Positions 8,271 to 17,426 of a stretch of DNA of 64,000 bases are shown one piece after another. How positions within the stretch are numbered: position 1 is the stretch's first letter; each line of letters starts with the position of its first letter. The stretch is from Oceanispirochaeta sp963676905. Its GTDB lineage: Bacteria > Spirochaetota > Spirochaetia > DSM-2461. The DNA lies in the NCBI GenBank assembly GCA_963676905.2, contig CAXXVE010000001.1, positions 2,976,001 through 3,040,000 on the forward strand, given 5' to 3'. A model generated the notes under the pieces. The model saw only the letters and a program-made list of their open reading frames with translations, did no database searches and was not told where the DNA came from. The position numbers and the translations under genes are program-made.

Positions 8271-8849
8271 ATGAAGATTATATTGAATCAGGATATTTCC
8301 AACCTTGGTGAAGAGGGAGATGTTAAGGTTGTAGCCGACGGTTACGCACGTAACTTCCTGATCCCCAAGAAACTGGCTGTTCCCTACAACAAAGCCAACC
8401 TCAACATGTTTGAGCAGAAGAAAGTGGCTATCGAAAAAAGAAAAGAAGCCAAAAGAAAAGACGCCATGGGCGTTAAAGAAAGACTGGCCGGTGAAGAACT
8501 GGTCATCTCAATGCCCGCTGGTGACAAGGGTAAGCTTTTCGGTGCTGTTACTGCAGCTACCATCGTTGAAGAGCTTGGAAAAATGGGTCTTACCATCGTT
8601 AAGAAAAACGTTGATATCCCCGCACATTCCATCAAAGTTACCGGTACAAGCACTGTAACAATCAAACTCTACGGCGGTGAAACAGCTGAGCTGAAAGTAA
8701 CCGTTAAGGGTGAAGTAGTAGAAGGTTCTGCAAGACCCGAAGCAAAGGCTGAAGAAGCTCCTGCCGAGGAAGTTGCAACTGAAGAGGTTTCTGAAGAAGC
8801 AGCTCCCGAAGCTGCTGCTGAAGAAGTATCCGAAGAGTCTGCTGAATAA
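8271..8849 (+). CDS. rplI: 50S ribosomal protein bL9 with acidic tail
   Basis: The N-terminal bL9 domain is clear (MKIILNQDISNLGEEGDVKV, then the GYARNFLIPKKLA signature) and the C-terminal domain follows to about residue 150. A further stretch of about 40 residues is made almost only of Glu, Ala, Val, Pro and Ser, which is not part of ordinary bL9. The ATG at 8271 is chosen over an upstream TTG because AAGGAG lies 8 bases before it. It is followed by dnaB after 14 bases. Confidence 0.95.
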   Translation: MKIILNQDISNLGEEGDVKVVADGYARNFLIPKKLAVPYNKANLNMFEQKKVAIEKRKEAKRKDAMGVKERLAGEELVISMPAGDKGKLFGAVTAATIVEELGKMGLTIVKKNVDIPAHSIKVTGTSTVTIKLYGGETAELKVTVKGEVVEGSARPEAKAEEAPAEEVATEEVSEEAAPEAAAEEVSEESAE

Positions 8850-8863
8850 TATTCAGGGAGTTT

Positions 8864-10204
8864 ATGGAACCAACTTCCCTTAAAGACAGAGTGCCTCCGC
8901 ATAATGAAGACGCGGAATCCGCGGTTCTGGGGGCACTTCTGCTCAATTTTAATCTCGATTCCCTTGATACAGTTCGAATGTATCTGGGGATCGAAGATTT
9001 TTTCAGGCTCGGCCACCAGCACATCTTTCAGGCTATTGAACAACTTGAAAAGAAGGGCAGCGGTGTCGACCTGTTGACGGTTATAGAAGAGCTCAAAAGC
9101 GAGTCTCTTCTTGAAAAGGCCGGTGGTGTAGCCTATGTCACCGGTCTGACCTCATCCGTGCCGACCACGGCAAATATCGAATACTACTCTAAAATCGTTC
9201 AGGAATGCAGTGTACGCCGCAAACTCCTGAATATCTCCGCAGATATACATGCACAGGCTCACGACGACTCACGGGACACCTCGGAGATTCTCGAGGATGT
9301 TGAGCGTCAGGTCTTTGAGATCAACGACAAGAGGTCGGTGGATTCCATGCAGTCCGCCGGTGATGTTATCAAGGAAGCGATCTTTGCCATCGAGCAGCGT
9401 TACTCCCAGAAAGGCGACTTTACAGGAGTTCCCTCGGGATTTGACGACCTTGACTCCATGACAACTGGTTTTCAGAAGTCAGAAATGGTAGTTATCGGTG
9501 CACGTCCTTCGGTTGGTAAGACGGCTTTCGCCCTGACTCTTGCGGCGAATATCGCCATCAAACATAAAATTAACTGCGGCTTTTTTACTCTTGAAATGAC
9601 AACCCTGTCGGTTATGCAGAGACTTCTCTCCCTACAGGCGAATATAAACTCAAACAAGATCAGAACAGGACTGCTGAAGCCTTCGGACTTTAACAGCCTC
9701 ACCGATGCGGCGAGCTCTATCTATGATGCTCCCCTCTGGATCGATGATACTCCCAACATGAAACTTCTTGACCTCAGGGCTCAGGCCCGCCGTATGGTCA
9801 GTAAATTTGATGTAAAGATTATCTTTATCGACTACCTCGGTCTGATCACCTTCGAGGACAAACGGATCCCCAGGCATGAACAGATGGCCGAAGTCAGCCG
9901 TTCCCTGAAGGCCCTTGCCCGTGAACTTGATATTCCTATTGTCGCTCTTTCCCAGGTCGGACGTCAGACTGAAGGTAAAGCCCCCGGGCTTGCTGACCTC
10001 AGAGAGTCCGGAGCGATCGAGCAGGATGCGGACATGGTTATGTTCCTCCATCGAGACCGGGGGATTGACAATAGAGAGGGAACCCCTGAGAATATAGAGA
10101 CAGAACTTATTATTGCCAAGCAGAGAAACGGCCCCGTCGGGGTGGTAAAGATGGCTTTTATTCCCCATTTTACCAAGTTTGTACCCTTGGCCCACAGTAG
10201 CTAG
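8864..10204 (+). CDS. dnaB: Replicative DNA helicase DnaB
   Basis: 446 residues with the N-terminal helical domain (VPPHNEDAESAVLGALLLN) and a RecA-like motor carrying the Walker A loop GARPSVGKTAFALTLA (about residues 211-226), the KIIFIDYLGLI Walker B strand and the LSQVGRQTEGK/LRESGAIEQDAD segments. It unwinds the parental duplex at the replication fork as a hexamer. There is no intein. The rplI-dnaB pairing is common across bacteria. Confidence 0.96.
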   Translation: MEPTSLKDRVPPHNEDAESAVLGALLLNFNLDSLDTVRMYLGIEDFFRLGHQHIFQAIEQLEKKGSGVDLLTVIEELKSESLLEKAGGVAYVTGLTSSVPTTANIEYYSKIVQECSVRRKLLNISADIHAQAHDDSRDTSEILEDVERQVFEINDKRSVDSMQSAGDVIKEAIFAIEQRYSQKGDFTGVPSGFDDLDSMTTGFQKSEMVVIGARPSVGKTAFALTLAANIAIKHKINCGFFTLEMTTLSVMQRLLSLQANINSNKIRTGLLKPSDFNSLTDAASSIYDAPLWIDDTPNMKLLDLRAQARRMVSKFDVKIIFIDYLGLITFEDKRIPRHEQMAEVSRSLKALARELDIPIVALSQVGRQTEGKAPGLADLRESGAIEQDADMVMFLHRDRGIDNREGTPENIETELIIAKQRNGPVGVVKMAFIPHFTKFVPLAHSS

Positions 10205-10213
10205 GAGCTGAGT

Positions 10214-10513
10214 ATGAGCTTTATTGAAAATTACAGACTGGATGAAATAAAGAATGAGGTGGAAGAGGTTGCCTACAAGGAACTTGAAACACAGCTGTCC
10301 AGGATTTCCGATGAGGATATCTGCAAGTGTACAGACTGTGTACAGGATATGGCCTGTTTCGCTTTGAACCAGATCAAACCCAGATATACAGTCTCTCTTC
10401 TGGGGAGTCTATATACAAGGGTGGAGACTGAGTCCCTTATTGAGGACATCAGTAAGGTTGTTGCCCTGTCCATTCAGAAAATCAGCCAGAACCCGCTTCA
10501 CAGCAAATCCTGA
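10214..10513 (+). CDS. ComFB-family protein
   Basis: A 99-residue protein with the ComFB pattern: a CKCTDCVQDMACFALN segment (residues 37-52) followed by KPRYTVSLLGS. The cysteine pair and the ALN...KPRY sequence are family hallmarks. Some ComFB proteins have been reported as cyclic-di-GMP receptors; whether this one binds it is unknown, though an HD-GYP phosphodiesterase is encoded 9 kb away. It begins 9 bases after dnaB and is last in the operon, before a strong terminator. Confidence 0.72.
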   Translation: MSFIENYRLDEIKNEVEEVAYKELETQLSRISDEDICKCTDCVQDMACFALNQIKPRYTVSLLGSLYTRVETESLIEDISKVVALSIQKISQNPLHSKS

Positions 10514-10533
10514 ATCTGTTATTTATGAAAATA

Positions 10534-10560
10534 AAACCCCGCCTTTCAGCGGGGTTTTTT
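10534..10560 (+). terminator. Terminator after the dnaB operon
   Basis: AAACCCCGC (10534-10542), 6-base loop, GCGGGGTTT (10549-10557), then T residues. The A-rich left side makes it usable from both directions, serving the convergent 706-aa gene too. Confidence 0.9.
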
Positions 10561-10608
10561 ATTTGCCTCTTTTACCCGAAGGGTGAGGCCGCGGCCAGTC
10601 TGAGGGGA

Positions 10609-12729
10609 TTACTCCTCTTCGGCCGGTCTTTTTACTAGGTAGGAGTTCCGCAGAGGCAAACCGGTAGTCTGGGAGAAACTGTTGATTCTTCCTGCGGTAT
10701 CCCGGCTGCTTACAATCGGTTTGGCGGAGCCGTCAGCCATTATGGCAATCCAGTTTCCGTCACTCATTAGATAGTAGTCGAGAATCTTTGTTCCTCTGCG
10801 GGGATCGACAAGTGTCAGAGAACCATCGCTGTTGATGATGTATAGCACGGACTGATGGTAGAAGATCTTCTCGATGTTCTTCTCATATGCCCAGGTTCTG
10901 GCCTGTGATCCTCTGAGCCTTATAATGTCCCTTCCTGTCACGCTTCCGTAGAGGGTGGGGGTGTAGGCGCTGGTGTCTACTGAGAACATGGCGTTGATCC
11001 ACTCTCCGTTTTTACTGTAGATGGTAGATGTCAGAGAGGGGTTGTCCTTGCTGTGAGTTCTTATCTCTGTGCTTGTTGTTCCGTCGCTCTTCAGTTTCAG
11101 GCCGGCGGAGTAGATGTTCTGTCCAGACTGGGGGCTTATGATCTGATAGACAAAGAAGCGGTCGTCATTGATAGGTGTGATCTCTCCGGTCTCGGTCTGT
11201 ACGGTGATTGTGGGGTTGCTTGCGGTCTTCATCAGGGATTTTCCGGCTATAAGCTGATCATCGTTCAGGAAGTTGAGGCTGACCATACCCAGGGCGGAGA
11301 AACCGAACTCTCTGATTCCCGTATGCATATCGCTCAGAGACGCTTCACCGCTGCTTTCCAGGGCGAGGACCTGATTGTTTCTTATGTTGACCTGCCTGAG
11401 GGCGGACTTGTAGCTGTCGTTACGGCCTATGACTCGTCCGGTTTCGGGGTCAAAGAGGACGTAGCCTCTCGATGTGTTTGACTCGGACCAGATCAGCAGT
11501 TTACCCTCATCGTAGTTTTCAATCTGTGATACCCCAGGAAGCGGGTTTGCGGCAGAAGAGAGTGTAACGTCATCGAGGCGTTCAGTGCTGTTGACGCCGC
11601 TTGCTCCGAAGTAGCTGCTGTTCAGGGTCATCAATTCCGATTCTGTAAGCATATAGAGGGTATCGCCGTTAAAGCTAATGTCCTGTATGTGAGCCAGCTC
11701 ATTTTTCTTGAAGATATAGGGGGCAAGAGTCTCTTTGTTGAGCTGCCAGATGTTTCCGGAAGCATCGGAAAAGAAGACCCTGTTGTTTACTGTTTCAACG
11801 GTTCTGAAGGTATCGGATATTCTGAAGTATCCTGTATCCACTGCATCGGTGGAAGCGGTTGACTTTAAATATACAGGAGTCGGGTAGGGGGAGAAGTAGG
11901 CACCGGCTGTTGAGACATGGCTGACCTTCAGCCGTCCTGTACTGGACTGGCTGACAATAGTAATGATTCCCTCTTTCTGGTCAATGGAGTATTCCGCCAT
12001 CTCGTTCACATCCATGGAATCTCTGGTCCTGCCTGTGAGGCGGTCTATCATGACAAGGGTGCTGTCCTTTCTTGCAAGCAGGTAACGTTTGCCCTCTGTC
12101 TCCAGGATTCTGATATCCGAAAGATCTTCAGTTGTCTCCACTTCACTCTTCAGTGAGGAGGTTCTTATATCGTAATAACGGAAGTAACCTGAGTTGCTGT
12201 AGGCCATTATGGTCGCTTCTGAAGATCCTACATAGGCATAGCTGAAAAATCCGTTCAGCCGCCTGAGGTAAGAGTACTGACGGCCTGACTGGCTGTCGAA
12301 GATCTGGATGCTCGGATTGCCCACTCTTGTGGTGAAAAGGAACTTGCCCTGTCCCGAGTAGTCGAACTGGACAGGTCTGGCTTCAAGAGTCTTGGTAAAC
12401 AGATTTCTTCCTGTCTGCCAGTTCCATACAGACAGAGCGCTGTAGCCCGGGCGGCTCACAAGAATCGCTATCTCTGTCTTGACGGGGTGAAGTCTTGTCT
12501 CGATGTTTCCCTTGATCCCTGTATCAAGCTGATAGTGGAGTTTGTCGGTCTTCAGATCCCAGATATTAACAAGTCCGGATTCATCCACCGATACAAGAGA
12601 GTCTGTCGACTCATGGTAACTCAGTGATCCCACTGATTTGTTATGTCCCGAATCAATAACCATTCTCTGGGCAGAGAGGATTGAAGCGGACATTAAAAAC
12701 AGTAGAAAAGCAGTTTTAAATTTATTCAT
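10609..12729 (-). CDS. Secreted WD40/beta-propeller-like protein
   Basis: A signal peptide is visible (MNKFKTAFLLFLMSASILSAQ, cleavage probably after Ala20). The mature 685 residues consist of repeated beta-rich units with WD-like endings (LVNIWDL, LSVWNWQ), so one or two beta-propellers are likely. It is exported to the periplasm or surface. It begins 3 bases after the rseP stop on the same strand, so it is co-transcribed with the intramembrane protease. A scaffold role in the envelope is plausible but not shown. Confidence 0.75.
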   Translation of the reverse strand: MNKFKTAFLLFLMSASILSAQRMVIDSGHNKSVGSLSYHESTDSLVSVDESGLVNIWDLKTDKLHYQLDTGIKGNIETRLHPVKTEIAILVSRPGYSALSVWNWQTGRNLFTKTLEARPVQFDYSGQGKFLFTTRVGNPSIQIFDSQSGRQYSYLRRLNGFFSYAYVGSSEATIMAYSNSGYFRYYDIRTSSLKSEVETTEDLSDIRILETEGKRYLLARKDSTLVMIDRLTGRTRDSMDVNEMAEYSIDQKEGIITIVSQSSTGRLKVSHVSTAGAYFSPYPTPVYLKSTASTDAVDTGYFRISDTFRTVETVNNRVFFSDASGNIWQLNKETLAPYIFKKNELAHIQDISFNGDTLYMLTESELMTLNSSYFGASGVNSTERLDDVTLSSAANPLPGVSQIENYDEGKLLIWSESNTSRGYVLFDPETGRVIGRNDSYKSALRQVNIRNNQVLALESSGEASLSDMHTGIREFGFSALGMVSLNFLNDDQLIAGKSLMKTASNPTITVQTETGEITPINDDRFFVYQIISPQSGQNIYSAGLKLKSDGTTSTEIRTHSKDNPSLTSTIYSKNGEWINAMFSVDTSAYTPTLYGSVTGRDIIRLRGSQARTWAYEKNIEKIFYHQSVLYIINSDGSLTLVDPRRGTKILDYYLMSDGNWIAIMADGSAKPIVSSRDTAGRINSFSQTTGLPLRNSYLVKRPAEEE

Positions 12730-12732
12730 GTA

Positions 12733-14082
12733 TCAGTTCCTTGAAAAAAAGAGTATATCATTTGTTGTTGCAAATATTATCAGAGCAAATACGATCATAG
12801 TGCCGAGCATCTGGTATCTGTATAGTACAGCTGGATTCGGTTTCCGGCGTGTTATCCCCTCAACCAGAAAAAGAAGTATCTGGCCACCGTCCAGGACGGG
12901 GATGGGGAGAAGGTTCATTATGAAAAGGGCTACATTGATCAGAGCAATAAACCTGAAGAAGTTGAGAAATCCCTCAGCCAGTCCTGCGGAAAATCCTGAA
13001 AAAGCGAGGTCTCCTGTCATATAGGTGATCCTCAAGGGGCCGGAAACAGCCGATTGAAGATTAATGCCCTTAAAAAGCATTCCCAGTCCCTTAACCGAAT
13101 TGACCACAGTATCTGCAGATTCAGTAAATCCCTCCTTCAGAGAGTGAAACAGCTTGAAGGAAGGTGTTCTGAGGGTCAGGTAGTCGAACTGAATACCCCC
13201 TGAGGAAAGTTCTGTATCCGAGGGAATTTCAAGGTCTACCGGGCTGCCGGATCTGATGACCCTTACGGAACTTATGGGTGTTTCTCCACCGGCAAGTCTT
13301 GAAATATCCAGAGCGTGGTTTACTGCTGTCCCGTCTGCTTCCACAATCCGGTCACCCGGAATCATCCCTGCAGCATGGAAGACAGAGTCTTCTGAAACAG
13401 ACCTGACAACAGCTTCAATCCAGGGGAAAATTCCAAGAGTACCCGCGCCGCTGTCTTTGTTGAGCTCCGGGGTAACGGGGATGGTAAGAGTTCTGCCGTC
13501 CCTCTCGATGGTAAGGTCTATCGTCTTCTCCGGGCTGACCATAAGGGCCTGCTGGAGCTGGTCGAAGCGTTCAATCTCACTGCCGTTAACGGCTTTGACT
13601 TTGTCTCCCGTCATAAGGCCTGCCCTGTCGGCAGGGAAATCGCTTCTTGAGCTGTACTCCGAGGCCATGACGATTCTGGAGGGATAGTAATGGACCTGGT
13701 AACCTGCAAAGCTTATGACAAAGAATATAAAGGCTGCCATGATCAGGTTCATGACCGGTCCGCTCAGGGAGACGATGATCCGTTTCCACCAGGGGGCGGC
13801 ATACATGTCTCCATCGTCGGTGTCGATGGTTCTTGCTTTACTCTCCCATGCCTGAATCATGGCCTGTTCGCCCTGCATCTTGCAGTAACCGCCAAGGGGG
13901 AAGAGAGAGATGCGGAAGTCCGTATCTCCCCATTTTTTAGAGAAGAGGACCTTTCCCCAGCCGATGGAGAAAGCTTCCACTTTGATTCCCGAGAGTCTGG
14001 CTGCGATAAAGTGGCCGGCCTCGTGGACAACGACAACAATAGAGAGTCCAAGGAGTCCCAGGAGTATTTTAATAAGCATCAT
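12733..14082 (-). CDS. rseP: RIP metalloprotease RseP (site-2 protease)
   Basis: The zinc motif HEAGH (in VVVHEAGHFIAARLSG) is in the first membrane segment and the second active-site motif lies in LLPIPVLDGGQ near the C-terminus. Two PDZ domains lie between (about residues 140-200 and 220-290). It cleaves transmembrane anti-sigma factors or signal-peptide remnants inside the membrane. The 449-residue length is normal. The gene overlaps the dxr stop by one base and closes the classic dxr-rseP pair. Confidence 0.94.
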   Translation of the reverse strand: MMLIKILLGLLGLSIVVVVHEAGHFIAARLSGIKVEAFSIGWGKVLFSKKWGDTDFRISLFPLGGYCKMQGEQAMIQAWESKARTIDTDDGDMYAAPWWKRIIVSLSGPVMNLIMAAFIFFVISFAGYQVHYYPSRIVMASEYSSRSDFPADRAGLMTGDKVKAVNGSEIERFDQLQQALMVSPEKTIDLTIERDGRTLTIPVTPELNKDSGAGTLGIFPWIEAVVRSVSEDSVFHAAGMIPGDRIVEADGTAVNHALDISRLAGGETPISSVRVIRSGSPVDLEIPSDTELSSGGIQFDYLTLRTPSFKLFHSLKEGFTESADTVVNSVKGLGMLFKGINLQSAVSGPLRITYMTGDLAFSGFSAGLAEGFLNFFRFIALINVALFIMNLLPIPVLDGGQILLFLVEGITRRKPNPAVLYRYQMLGTMIVFALIIFATTNDILFFSRN

Positions 14083-15209
14083 CAGCTCAATGTCCTTATG
14101 TAATCACGCGCAAGGGTTCTGGATTTACTGTCGAGGGATAGAATCTCATCCACTGTAGAACCTTGTGCAGACCAGTCGTTCTGAAGCACCTCTTCCGTCA
14201 CCGATGCTATGGCGGTGTAGGGGATGCCTCCCCCGAGAAATGCCTCGACAGCTATCTCGTTGGCACCGTTGTAGGCTACAGGATAGGAACAGCCTTTTCC
14301 TGCGCAGTCAAATGCATGTTTCAGCATTGGAAACTTTTTGAGGTCGGGAGCCTGGAATTCAAGTACCTTTCCGGCAAGATCCAGAAAGGTCCAGGGGACC
14401 TCCCGGGATTCGGGGTAGAAAAGGGCATCCTGTATGGGAAGCCTCATATCAGGTTCCGATATCTGTGCATAAAGGGCCAGATCTCTGGTTCGGACAAGGG
14501 AGTGTACATAGCTCTGGGGGTGAATCAGTACCTTGATTCTGTCCACACCGAAATCAAAGAGCTGTTGTGCTTCAATAACTTCCAGGCCCTTGTTGGCCAT
14601 TGTCGCCGAATCAATAGTGATCTTCGGGCCCATTGCCCAGGTGGGGTGAGCAAGGGCATCCTCCACTGTTATAGATGCAAAATCGGCAATGTCCCTGTTT
14701 CTGAAGGGCCCTCCCGATGCTGTAAGAATAATCTCTTTCACATCTTCGGGTTTTCTGTTCTCAAGAAGCTGGAATATAGCCGAGTGCTCCGAGTCGACAG
14801 GCAGAAGACGGCATCCTCTGCGTGTGGCAAGCTCGTTGATAAGAGGCCCTGCCAGAACCATCGATTCCTTGTTAGCCAGTGCCAGATCCATACCGCATTC
14901 AAGAACCCTCGCCGAGGGAGCCAGGCCGCTGGCACCGACAATTCCGTTTACAACGATGTCTGCACCGGAGTCGCTGATCAGGTCCAGAATGCCCTGAGTG
15001 CCGCTGTATGTGATCTCTTTTCTGCTGCTCTGTTTTCCGCTGAGACAGAGTTTTGCCCCGGGGAAACCTTCCGCATCCGAGAGAAGTTTCTCCTCGTTGC
15101 TGTGGGCCTGAAGACCCGCCAGACGGAAATCTTCAGGATAGCTGCGGATTATATCAAGGGTGCTCTGGCCTATGGAGCCTGTAGAACCCAGTACTAATAC
15201 ACTCTTCAT
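14082..15209 (-). CDS. dxr: 1-deoxy-D-xylulose 5-phosphate reductoisomerase
   Basis: NADPH-binding N-terminus VLGSTGSIGQSTLDII, the metal/substrate segment LPVDSEHSAIFQ, the LTASGGPFR catalytic loop and the ALAHPTWAMGPKITIDSATM block are all canonical. It makes methylerythritol 4-phosphate, the first committed step of the MEP isoprenoid pathway. It sits between cdsA and rseP as in many bacteria. Confidence 0.96.
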   Translation of the reverse strand: MKSVLVLGSTGSIGQSTLDIIRSYPEDFRLAGLQAHSNEEKLLSDAEGFPGAKLCLSGKQSSRKEITYSGTQGILDLISDSGADIVVNGIVGASGLAPSARVLECGMDLALANKESMVLAGPLINELATRRGCRLLPVDSEHSAIFQLLENRKPEDVKEIILTASGGPFRNRDIADFASITVEDALAHPTWAMGPKITIDSATMANKGLEVIEAQQLFDFGVDRIKVLIHPQSYVHSLVRTRDLALYAQISEPDMRLPIQDALFYPESREVPWTFLDLAGKVLEFQAPDLKKFPMLKHAFDCAGKGCSYPVAYNGANEIAVEAFLGGGIPYTAIASVTEEVLQNDWSAQGSTVDEILSLDSKSRTLARDYIRTLS

Positions 15210-15226
15210 TATGCAGACGCCTTGAT

Positions 15227-16075
15227 TTACAGGTTAGTGAGATACAGGTAGTAGAAGAATACAGGTCCTGTCAGCAGCAGGGAGTCGATGGAGTCCAGAA
15301 GACCGCCCCGTCCCATAACTATAGTTCCTGAATCCTTGACCCCTGCGGATCTCTTGATTCCCGATTCTATAAGGTCTCCAAGGATTGTGGTCATACCGGC
15401 AACAATACCGAGAAGAGCCGTCATCCACAGAGAACCATGCATTATATGAGGAAACCAGTACCAGGATGCAATGGTTACAACAACGGATGCTAAAATTCCG
15501 CCTGCGAAGCCTATAAGGCTTTTATTGGGGCTTACCGCAAAGAGTCCTCTTTTTGAATTCTTTCCGAAAAATACACCCATGAACCAGGCATTTGAGTCAT
15601 TGAGATAGACCATCAGCATGAAAATTATAAGAATGCCGCTTGCATGTTCAAAACCTGAAAACCTGACAATGAAGGTCAGAAAGTAACCTGGATAGAAAAG
15701 GCTGAGCAGCGAAGCGGCAGCCGCTTCGATCAGTCCCTTAAACTCAACTTCTGCCATTGTGAATACAGGGAAAATCAATACAAAAAGCCCCGCAACAAGG
15801 AAGTAGAGGGGGATTATGCTTTCAGGAATTTTTCCCAGGACGATAAGGTAGGTTAGAACAGGAAGAACCGCCGAAACAGCAGTCAGGGCCTTGATCGGAA
15901 CCGATATGCCGGCTTTTCTGAAGATGCCGGCAACTTCGTTTGTACCAATCATGGTGATTCCAACAATAAGAACATTGATTATAATATGGTTCATCCATGA
16001 GATCAGAATCAGGCAGGCCAGGATAGGCAGAGCCAGTACAAAAAGAAGAAATCTTTTCTGTGTGTTATTCATCAT
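15227..16075 (-). CDS. cdsA: Phosphatidate cytidylyltransferase
   Basis: A multi-spanning membrane protein (about seven to eight segments) with the CDP-diglyceride synthase signature near the C-terminus: SGIKRSAGVKDSG followed by GRGGLLDSIDS. The usual pattern has His and Arg at two places (HGG...DR) where this protein has Arg and Ser, yet the metal-binding Lys-Asp and Asp residues remain. It makes CDP-diacylglycerol for phospholipid synthesis. It overlaps uppS by 4 bases. Confidence 0.92.
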   Translation of the reverse strand: MMNNTQKRFLLFVLALPILACLILISWMNHIIINVLIVGITMIGTNEVAGIFRKAGISVPIKALTAVSAVLPVLTYLIVLGKIPESIIPLYFLVAGLFVLIFPVFTMAEVEFKGLIEAAAASLLSLFYPGYFLTFIVRFSGFEHASGILIIFMLMVYLNDSNAWFMGVFFGKNSKRGLFAVSPNKSLIGFAGGILASVVVTIASWYWFPHIMHGSLWMTALLGIVAGMTTILGDLIESGIKRSAGVKDSGTIVMGRGGLLDSIDSLLLTGPVFFYYLYLTNL

Positions 16076-16770
16076 TTAACTCCGCCGAAGCGCCTGTCTC
16101 TGCCTGTAAAGTAGTCTACGGCTTCCCGCAGATCCTCTCCAGACCAGTCAGGCCATAATTTATCTGTAAAATAGAGTTCGGCATAGGCCGTTTCCCATAT
16201 CAGGAAATTGCTTATCCTCTTCTCGCCGCCGGTGCGGATAATAAGATCCACCGGAGGAATGCAGGGGTTGTCCAGAGAAGCCGACAGGGAGTCGATGCTC
16301 AGGGGAGTACCCGGATTTTCTGTAATATGTCTGTTTGCAGCCCGGACTATTTCATCCTGGCCGCCGTAATTTATGAGAAGGTTGACTGTCAGGCCTTCAA
16401 AACCGGCTGTCTGTTCAGATACAGTATTGATCTCTTTCTGTATGTCAGCGGGAAGCTTTTCAAGATCTCCGCTGTGCACCACTCTGATGGAGTTGTCTTT
16501 GTAGAACTGATACTCCTTTTTAAGGTAGCTCTTGATAAGAACCATTAAAAAAGAAACTTCATCTTCTGTCCTTTTCCAGTTTTCAGTGGAAAAGACGTAG
16601 AGCGAGAGATATTTGATTCCCATATCCGAAGCAGCCTTGACCACAGCCTTGGCGGCATTCAGTCCTTCACGGTGACCGGCGGATCTGTTCTGGCCGCGGT
16701 TTTTCGCCCAGCGGCCGTTCCCATCCATAATTATCCCGATATGGCCGGGTAAGCTCTCCTGTGAAGCCAT
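16072..16770 (-). CDS. uppS: Isoprenyl (undecaprenyl) diphosphate synthase
   Basis: cis-Prenyltransferase signatures: GIIMDGNGRWAKNRG with catalytic Asp, the GHREG motif, SLYVFSTENWKR and the C-terminal DLIIRTGGEKRISNFL. It builds the C55 lipid carrier for peptidoglycan. At 232 residues it has normal length. It abuts frr on one side and overlaps cdsA on the other. Confidence 0.96.
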   Translation of the reverse strand: MASQESLPGHIGIIMDGNGRWAKNRGQNRSAGHREGLNAAKAVVKAASDMGIKYLSLYVFSTENWKRTEDEVSFLMVLIKSYLKKEYQFYKDNSIRVVHSGDLEKLPADIQKEINTVSEQTAGFEGLTVNLLINYGGQDEIVRAANRHITENPGTPLSIDSLSASLDNPCIPPVDLIIRTGGEKRISNFLIWETAYAELYFTDKLWPDWSGEDLREAVDYFTGRDRRFGGVK

Positions 16771-17312
16771 TAAATCTCCATTATTTCCTTTTCTTTTTCG
16801 TCAATAATGGTTCCGATTTCCTTGATGTAGTCATCGGTGACTTTCTGGATTTCATCCATGCCTTTCTTCTGCTCGTCTTCGGTGAAATCACCCTTTTTGA
16901 TCTGGTCGTTCACGTCACGGCGGATGTTTCTTATGGAAACGCGGCTCTGTTCTCCGACGTTTTTGGCCTGTTTTACAAGGTCCTTACGTCTTTCCTCTGT
17001 AAGAGGGGGAATGTTGATACGGATAACTTTTCCGTCGTTATTGGGGTTCAGTGAAAGCTCTGATGTCATAATGGCTTTCTCGATGTCACCCAGTGCATTC
17101 TTATCAAAGGGCTGAATAACAATCAGTCTGGCTTCGGGAATGGAAATGTTGGCCAGCTGGTTCAGCGGGGTGGGGGATCCGTAGTATTCAACATTAACCT
17201 TGTCGAAGAGGCTTGCTGAAGCGCGGCCTGTTCTGATTGTGTTGAACTCCTCTTTAAGAGCCTTGACGGTTTTTTTCATTCTGTCTTCTGCAGATTTCTT
17301 TACAGTATCCAT
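16770..17312 (-). CDS. frr: Ribosome recycling factor
   Basis: 180 residues with the three-helix-bundle domain and the diagnostic EFNTIRTGRASASLFDKV and IPPLTEERRKDLVKQAK segments. It splits post-termination ribosomes together with EF-G. It is separated from tsf by 114 bases containing a hairpin terminator, so it may be partly expressed from its own promoter or by read-through. Confidence 0.97.
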   Translation of the reverse strand: MDTVKKSAEDRMKKTVKALKEEFNTIRTGRASASLFDKVNVEYYGSPTPLNQLANISIPEARLIVIQPFDKNALGDIEKAIMTSELSLNPNNDGKVIRINIPPLTEERRKDLVKQAKNVGEQSRVSIRNIRRDVNDQIKKGDFTEDEQKKGMDEIQKVTDDYIKEIGTIIDEKEKEIMEI

Positions 17313-17383
17313 AGTAACTTCCTTTTAGTTGCAGTCATAAAGTACGGGCAACTTCTTAAAGTGTTGAAGGTGCTTATAAATAT

Positions 17384-17415
17384 AAACACCCCCCATGATA
17401 ACACAGGGGGCGTTT
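17384..17415 (-). terminator. Terminator/attenuator between tsf and frr
   Basis: Arms 17384-17393 and 17406-17415. On the minus-strand RNA AAACGCCCCC pairs with GGGGGUGUUU through all ten positions including a G-U wobble; on the plus strand the same position would be an A-C mismatch. It starts 11 bases after the tsf stop and a weakly U-rich stretch follows. Confidence 0.65.
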
Positions 17416-17426
17416 AAATGAAAAGA

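Noticed and set aside
14163..15197. 344-codon plus-strand frame
   Set aside because: Fully antisense to dxr, which has all family motifs; no ribosome site or family pattern.
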